Source of the DNA: Gonatopus flavifemur
Lineage: Eukaryota > Arthropoda > Insecta > Hymenoptera > Dryinidae
Assembly (NCBI GenBank): GCA_018340375.1
Contig: JAFFJZ010000091.1
Span: 248,001-312,000, forward strand
Direction: 5' to 3'
Length of the DNA: 64,000 nucleotides
The position numbers and the translations under genes are program-made. Positions 57,771 to 64,000 of this stretch are shown here, piece after piece. The notes below the pieces were generated by a model. The model searched no databases. It had not been told where the DNA came from and was given only the letters and a program-made list of their open reading frames with translations. Within the stretch, counting starts at the first letter, position 1. The number at the start of each line of letters is the position of its first letter.

Positions 57771-60700
57771 TGGGTAATTCTCTGTGAACTTGAGTTTTCC
57801 TGTTCCAATGGTCTTTTTTTCATGAGATTGACGCGCCTCAGGATGGTGGGTGCTAAATCCATTGGCTTAAATTGTACCTTAACAGATAAGTAAATAATAG
57901 GACTCTCAAATGTACCTGCATGCGAAATAAATTAAGAGAACATCATGCAGAATCATTAATGTCCCTTGTTCCGAAATGGAATTTCAATTTCCAAACATGT
58001 TCTATATATCACATGGTGTTTCACATTCCATTCTGCCAAATGTTTCTGTTATTGTTTATCTTCGGCAGTTTAGAGAGCCTGCTGTGTTTTTATTTCGATA
58101 GGAATCAAGTTTCTGCGATCAGTTGGAAGATCAGTTCGAATTATTATGTCAATACTGTCCCCGTCATATACATTGCTGATCTGCTGCTCGCTAAAAGCAC
58201 TGGTCGACTATTTTTAAATTGTCGATAAACAAATGACGATCCTTGATGTATTCCTTACCGTTTATGAATATCGATTGTCGGCTCCCTTCGTATGCTTATT
58301 TCTTCAAGCAAACAAAATTATTAACTTCACCTCCCGTTACATATTTTCATCATTCCTGTCCCTTGACCTATCAAGGTAAGACATGACTTTCTTTGTGAAT
58401 TCTATTCTAGAGTAATTCAAAGTGAACACAAAGTATGATCTCTCAGTCCACAATGGATGTGAACATAAGATAAAAGATCTAAACAGACAAATAGACAGAT
58501 TTATCATTACTGTCCCCAATCTTCATCATCACTGTCCTTCTATCTCTGATGTGAGTATTTATTTCAATTCCTTCATCGCATTTCATTTAGATGAGTAGCA
58601 GTTCAATGGGTGAGTTGAAAAAGAAACTATCGAAGATGAAAGAAGAAGCTTCAATCGAAGAAAACAAAAACAAAGCAAATGAATACGAGGAAAAAAAACG
58701 AAGAAAACGTGAACGGTATCATAAGAATAAGTTGCTAAAACAGCAATACATTAAAAAATTGGATGTGAATGAAGAGTTTGTTGATGAAGGTGGATTGGAG
58801 ATGGTATCACGAAATACCTATGGAGGAGAGGAGGAAGATGAAAGCACAGAATTATTAACAATCAATTCGACTGAATCAGATGTGTCAGTAGAAAATGTTC
58901 AGATGAATGTAACCCCATCAAAATCAGAAACAAGGAAGAAACTCACTGCAGAAGGAAAGAGAGAATGAGAAAAGTTGAAGAAACGTAAACAAAGAGGAAA
59001 AATATACTCGAATCCTGAAATGTATCAACAATTTTTACAGAAAGAAAGAGAATAGTACCAAAAGCGAAAGAAGGAGAAGAAAATTTCACCCATTGTTCAG
59101 AAGAATAAAAAAATACAGAAAATTCAAAGAAAAAATGGGAAGCAAATTCACGACGATACCTGGGAAAAAAGGAGCTAGTAGAAGAAACTCCCAGTCTCAA
59201 TGAAGATGATCCACTTCCAACATCGTCTTCAACTCATGTTAGTTCTGGAAACGTCGATCATCACGATGTGCAATTATAGACAATAACAGGCAAAATATGA
59301 ATTTGAAGAAAAAGTTGGAAAAATTAATTCGTCAAGTCAGAGATCTCAAACAAGAGATGGAAGAATTATCAAATGGAAACCAAAAACAATCAAGGGATGC
59401 TCAGAAGTATAAACAGCGATGGCTAAGATCTGCAAAGAGTGAGCAGCGATCTACTGAATCACCTTCTCCAAATACTAAAGTGAATCAAATTGTCAAACAA
59501 GGCCCGGGAGCTGTGAGAAAACAACTTCTCTACGGTGAGGTTTTGAAAAAACAAATCCAGAGAAATTTTGCTGCTTCGCCAGATTTAGACAAAGACAAAA
59601 TAGCTACCATTTGCACCGGTCCAATAACTAAGAAGTATAGAATAGGCGAGTATTTACGCACTTCACTTTCATTGCACAGAGCCAGACGACAATTCAAAGA
59701 AAATGAGAACTCTATTGTCAACCGTAAACGAACTGCGCAGTACAACAAAAGTTTGAAGAATGTAGTGAGGGAATTTCATTCATCAGATGAGAATAGCACT
59801 TCGGCTCGAGGTAAAAAAGATACTATCACATGCAAGAAAGTGAAAATGCAAAAATGATATCTGACAGATACTCTGAATAATCTTCACAAGAAATTCACTG
59901 CTGAAACTCAATTAAAAATTGGTTTCTCGACATTTTGCAAATGGCGTCCTTTCTATGTGGTCCAATTGAAATGTGCTTCACGGGAAACTTGTATGTGCAT
60001 AAAGCATGCGAATTTTGATTTCCTATTCAGAAAACTGAAATTTCTCAAAATAATTACGCATGAAGATTCCCATGAATTTATAAGTAGTCTTGTTTGCAGC
60101 GAAGAAGGTTCCAAATCATGTTTATGCATGCATAGAAGTGTGAAAAATGTAATAAAAAAGAGCTGAATATACAAGATACAAAAACAGGTGAAGAAAAAGT
60201 CGAATACTTCAGATGGATCACGACAGAAGAGGTAAAAATTACTAAAACAGGAGAAAAGAAGAATTTCAAAATTTACAGAAGAGTGAAAATTGAATGTTGT
60301 TTGAAAGACTTAGTGGATGAAATGAATGAGAATATAACTACGTTCCTACCTCATAAATATAATACCTATCACCAACTAAAATGCTTTCAACAATTAAGAT
60401 CAAATCTGCGAGAAACCAGGCTATCGTACACATAGATTTTTCCCAAAATTATGAATGTAAGTATGCTGAGGAGATACAGGCTACAACCTTTGGAGCGTCT
60501 CGAGATCAGTTGACTCTTCATACTGGCGTCTTATATCACGGAAAAGATGGGCAACAAGGAATTGTATCTTTCTGCACTGTTTCAAATGATCCACGACACA
60601 CTGCTCCTGCAATCTGGGGATATTTGCGATCAATAATGGCTCTGGTTAAAAGTTCAATGTCACTCAGCTGTACTTTTTGAGCGATGGGCCTACTAGTCAA

Positions 60701-62215
60701 TACCGAGACAAGACCAATTTTTTTTTAATGACATATTTTACACCGGAATGTTCATCACTACAGAATGTAACTCGGAATTTCAGTGAAGCCGGCCATGGAA
60801 AAGGTGCAGCTAATGGAGTTAGTGGTACATGTAAACGGATTGCAGACTGCTCGTTTCCCATGGAAGGGATATCACTGATGTCGATTCTTTTATTAGTTCT
60901 CTGAGCTACTTGAACGTTGAATTTTAGTCCATCTCAAGGGACGATATAGAATCAGTTTCGAACTTAATTCCCAATAATATCAACCCTATTCAGCAGATGA
61001 TGTCAATTCATCAAGTTCTGTGGAACGCATCAACAAAACATCAAATTAAATTGAAATCTTCGAGCTGCATTTCTTGTAACAACACCTCTGCTTGTAACCA
61101 TTTTAATATGAAAGAGGAATTTCATGATTTTTTTCATGGTTATTACCCAAGCACAAGTGCCTCAAACGATGGTCCTAATGATCCAATCGAATTCACTGAT
61201 AGTGATTCTGAATGTAATGAACAAAATATTGCCATTCACTTGAATAAAAATGACTTGGCAACTGTAATTTTTGAACACAATTGGTATTCAGGAATCATTG
61301 AAGAAATTGAGAGTACGGAACTGAAGATTTCTTTCATGAAAAGAAATAGGAGTGGAAAATTCTGTTGGCCTTCACATCCAGATATTCAAATCATCGAAGC
61401 TGATGGAATATTGTGTCAAATTCCTCCACCGCATCAAATATCAAGGACGGTTTTTGAATTCAATGATTATGAGAAAATCCAGAAACAATATTCGAACAAT
61501 TAGCTTACGTCAAATTTGAAGTAAAAGTTCGTGTGGGATTCGTAGATTCTTTCTCTTCTATCGTTTTTTACCTTTTTATAAGAATACTATTATTATAAAA
61601 GCGTTGTGTAAAAGATACTATGGTAATAAATATGACTTCCATTCAATACAATTCGCGAAATGGCTTGTGTTTGAAAATATTTTTTCCCTTTGCAGTCATA
61701 TTCACAGATGGAAAGCATTGATGAACTGATGCAATTGCATAGATTCGCCAGCATCTAAGATAATATCTATTTTGCCAGCTCACGTATAAATCAAAATACC
61801 TCGCCTCGATGCTGTCCGCTTGTCCCTCATAACTGTCCCCTCATACGTTTGATGAATTCAACAAGCACTTTCAAAGAATTCATCCTATATGTTGTGGAAT
61901 TTAGTTTGTATGCCTAAAATTGACGATTTTCCATCAGTTCTGCTTGGTAAACATTCGTTCCCAATTATTATGTACGAAACATATCCTTAATCATATTCAT
62001 TAGACTTTTTAGATGTCAGAGATGAAATATTCGAATGACCGCTCTCACATTAAGGACCGAGTCGAGCAGATAAGCGGGCAGAAGACAGGAACTTCAATAA
62101 TCAAAACCACCGTTTGGTAGTTCTGCCAGTTGATTTTGCCAACTAAGTCAACAAATGACCGTGAAATTTTCAACACGTGAAACATGAACAATTCAAGTTC
62201 CCAGAGAATTACCCA
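57771..62215 (+). mobile_element. Unclassified DNA transposon, 4.4 kb
   Basis: The inverted ends are TGGGTAATTCTCTGTGAACT (57771) and the complement of AGTTCCCAGAGAATTACCCA (ending 62215). They match over about 26 bp with one or two differences. It sits in an intron of the minus-strand THAP gene, between exons 62442 and 57628, and carries one decayed gene on the plus strand. A GT dinucleotide flanks both sides. No longer duplication is evident. ACTGTCCCC-like words recur at 58.16, 58.35, 58.51 and 61.84 kb, possibly subterminal sites. Confidence 0.7.
58588..61503 (+). pseudogene. Transposase-like gene of unknown superfamily, decayed
   Basis: The N-terminal part (58591-58968) is Lys/Glu-rich with EKKRRKRERYHKNKLLKQQY. 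After stops and frameshifts, 59297-59857 gives a coiled coil (KKLEKLIRQVRDLKQEMEEL) and a domain with GPGAVRKQLLYGEVL. Then comes FSTFCKWRPFYVVQ with Cys/His pairs (CASRETCMCIKHANFDFL; CLCMH). The core has three acidic or polar signatures spaced like an RNase H fold: IVHIDFSQNYECKY, LSDGPTSQYRDK and NFSEAGHGKGAANGV. The end (61000-61503) encodes VIFEHNWYSGIIEEIESTEL and GKFCWPSHPDIQII, a small W/P-rich domain. About seven stops or frameshifts are present. I do not recognise a named superfamily. The transposase role is inferred from the D-D-E-like pattern and the flanking inverted repeats. Confidence 0.6.
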
Positions 62216-63463
62216 GTCAACACCATCACTGATGCACAGCGATACTTCTTCTCTCTAATTTCACTGATGGAAGAGAAATTTGCCGTCTTCGAGTGATTCC
62301 AGATTTTTATTAAGGTTTGAGGATGCTTAATGAATATATTGACATTTTTAAATTTTGGATTTGTTCCATTTCTGGTCAAAACTGACCATACTCCATTATC
62401 ATATTCTGCGCAACCAAATACCAACTGCCTACATTCTTTACCTAATCCTGGTATTGTCTTCCCTCCAAGCGCATCTGTCATTTCTATGGAATGTGGTGTT
62501 GAATCTGCAATGCAGAAAACATGATTTAAATGAATTTATCAGAAAATTATATGTTCAAAACAGTCTAAAAGAAAATATCAGGATTCAATACTCATGTACA
62601 TCAAGTAGAATTTCACCTCACCTAGTTGTGGTGGCACCTCCATCACACTACTTTCATCAGTTAATCCTGCAACACATCAAGAATTAGTCAGAAGAAAATT
62701 CAATATTTTTATAATCAAATAAATTGCACATTTCATACCTTTCTCTAGCAGTGCTCTCAAACAAGATGCATCAAGCAATTCTTTTGTTGATTGTGCTGCA
62801 ACATCTACAACAAAATGAATATCATTTGAATATACATGAAGTAAGAATATGATACATATAGCATGTATGAAAATAAATCTCACAATTGTTTCCTGTTTCG
62901 CTCAATGTCATTGGTCGAAGTGGAGAAAGCTTTGATTCAACCTGCATCGTTGCATCTGTAATAAGAGAAATATATTTGAAATGAAAGTTATGTATAAATT
63001 CAATATTTTTTTTGTTTAAATGAGTGTAAGCCTTATACGCTTTACCTGTTTTTTGAACCATTTTTAATATGGGTTTATTATCCATATTGGGAGAATTCCC
63101 AGTCAGATCTGTAATAAAAGAGATGTACGAGGAACATATTTTTAATACAAATATTGCATAGAGAAACAGTAACTTACTTTGTTTCGATTGCGGTTGTAGA
63201 TTCAATGTTGGAATCTCATCAGTCTTCAGCACTCGTTTCACAGCAGTAACCCTGTATGATTGTTCTTCGAAGTGAAGATGACACACATAAAACCTGCGTA
63301 ACTGCAGTAGGGTCTTATCATTGATCCTCGGAGAATTTAGAAGTCTTTGCCAAAGTTTAGCACGTTCCACATTTTTGGGGAAAATGTGACATGGTACACT
63401 ACTGCCTGATGGGCATCCTGGAACCACACACATGTACCCTGTGACACCCATTTCATCACTCAC

Positions 63464-64000
63464 TGTATTATTTATATTTTTGTTTTAGAATTTCTTTTCA
63501 CTATTAGTCACTTTCAAATCACTTTGTATTGTTTCTATGAAATGTTTTTTAGATTGAACCAGTTATCATAGTCACTCTCACATCACTTGGAGGTTTGAAA
63601 TTTATTGTCTTTGAGAAAACTTTCATTTATCTATAAATCACTTCATCACTCCGGAATGTTAGTTAAGATTGCAGCAACTCATTTTCTGCAACAAACGAAA
63701 TCACCTTACAATTTGGAATTTCATTGATGATATTCACTTTTTCTATAGTTTCTGATTGAAAATATTCAGAAACGATAAATGTTGATTTCTCCTTCGGAAA
63801 TTATGGAATTGATAGTTGAAAACTTTTCTTAGTTGGTTTTGTCTTGTTGAGGAAAATTCGGTTCATTATTTTAAAATGATTTAATGATGACCGAAAAATT
63901 TTTGTATGAATAGTTTATAGTTGATATAGTTTATAGGTGATTTGAATATTATCTACAGATTGTGAGCACAGGATAAGTCAAAGGTGTTCTTCGACATTCC
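63464..64000. other. Upstream region of the THAP gene, nothing recognised
   Basis: This is AT-rich 5' flank of the minus-strand THAP gene. I cannot place a TATA box or start site with confidence. Confidence 0.4.

Larger units (their letters stand above)
55055..63451 (-). pseudogene. THAP-domain gene with micro-exons, decayed
   Basis: Exon 1 (63451-63178) encodes a THAP zinc-dependent DNA-binding domain: CVVPGC, KLWQRLL, FYVCHLHFEE, then DEIPTLNL in place of AVPTIF. Small exons follow at 63108-63046, 62955-62884, 62804-62739, 62666-62622, 62504-62442, 57628-57575, 57488-57426, 57072-57019 and 56935-56873. All begin and end in phase 1. The last exon (56712-56596 plus 55302-55055) encodes SKNREKFRKHILENVGC and FEKLNEPQKDFIMMQLNNAD, the coiled-coil/linker of P-type THAP proteins. 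The transposase core was not found further left. Defects: a stop in exon 57488-57426 (TGA), a lost acceptor (GG) before 57072, a frameshift near 56643 and a mariner in the last exon. The first six exons look undamaged. Confidence 0.75.

Noticed and set aside
57920..58228. 102-codon plus-strand frame as a transposon accessory gene
   Set aside because: It is hydrophobic and low in charge with no motif. It lies in the probable 5' untranslated part of the transposon and is likely a chance frame.

Overview
The window looks like a piece of an insect nuclear genome, possibly from Hymenoptera or a relative. The evidence is AT-rich DNA, spliced genes with GT/AG introns, and a dense population of insect-type transposons: mariner, DD41D, Transib, hAT, P/THAP-type, and two LINEs. 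The exact taxon is an inference. Only one ordinary-looking host gene reads as intact, a seven-exon BEN-domain gene at 7.0-11.0 kb. A spliced P-transposase/THAP9-like gene enters from the left edge and is open to its stop at 4045. Almost everything else is mobile DNA, much of it nested.

Layout. 0-4 kb: THAP9/P-type transposase gene. 5-6.7 kb: an unexplained GC-rich stretch. 7-11 kb: BEN-domain gene with an intact 1.28-kb mariner in the intron that splits its BEN domain. 11-20 kb: short foldback and tandem-repeat elements, several with CCCACACAGCAC-type ends, plus a hAT transposase relic broken by one of them. 20.3-22.3 kb: a Tc1/mariner-superfamily DD41D element with about 400-bp inverted ends and one nonsense codon. 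23.4-26.9 kb: nested MITEs. 26.95-32.08 kb: a nearly complete, decayed non-LTR retrotransposon. 32.16-44.94 kb: a 12.8-kb Transib-type (RAG1-related) element holding an inverted transposase duplication, 143-bp subterminal repeats, several MITEs and a second, nested Transib with CACAGTG ends. 47.3-48.0 kb: a 5'-truncated RTE-like LINE with an 11-bp target duplication. 50.0-51.1 and 55.3-56.6 kb: two related, defective mariners in opposite orientation. 55.05-63.45 kb, minus strand: a decayed THAP-domain gene with repeated, symmetric micro-exons. One of the mariners sits in one of its exons, and a 4.4-kb transposon of a family I cannot place sits in one of its introns.

How the parts relate. The insertions give a relative timeline. 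The hAT-like MITE at 33.66 kb entered an existing Transib transposase. The CACAGCAC element at 16.2-17.3 kb entered an existing hAT gene. The mariner at 55.3 kb entered a coding exon of the THAP gene. The mariner at 9.5 kb lies in an intron, so the BEN gene can still be spliced around it. The best candidates for new biology are the 57.8-62.2 kb transposon, the CCCACACAGCAC foldback family and the micro-exon THAP gene.
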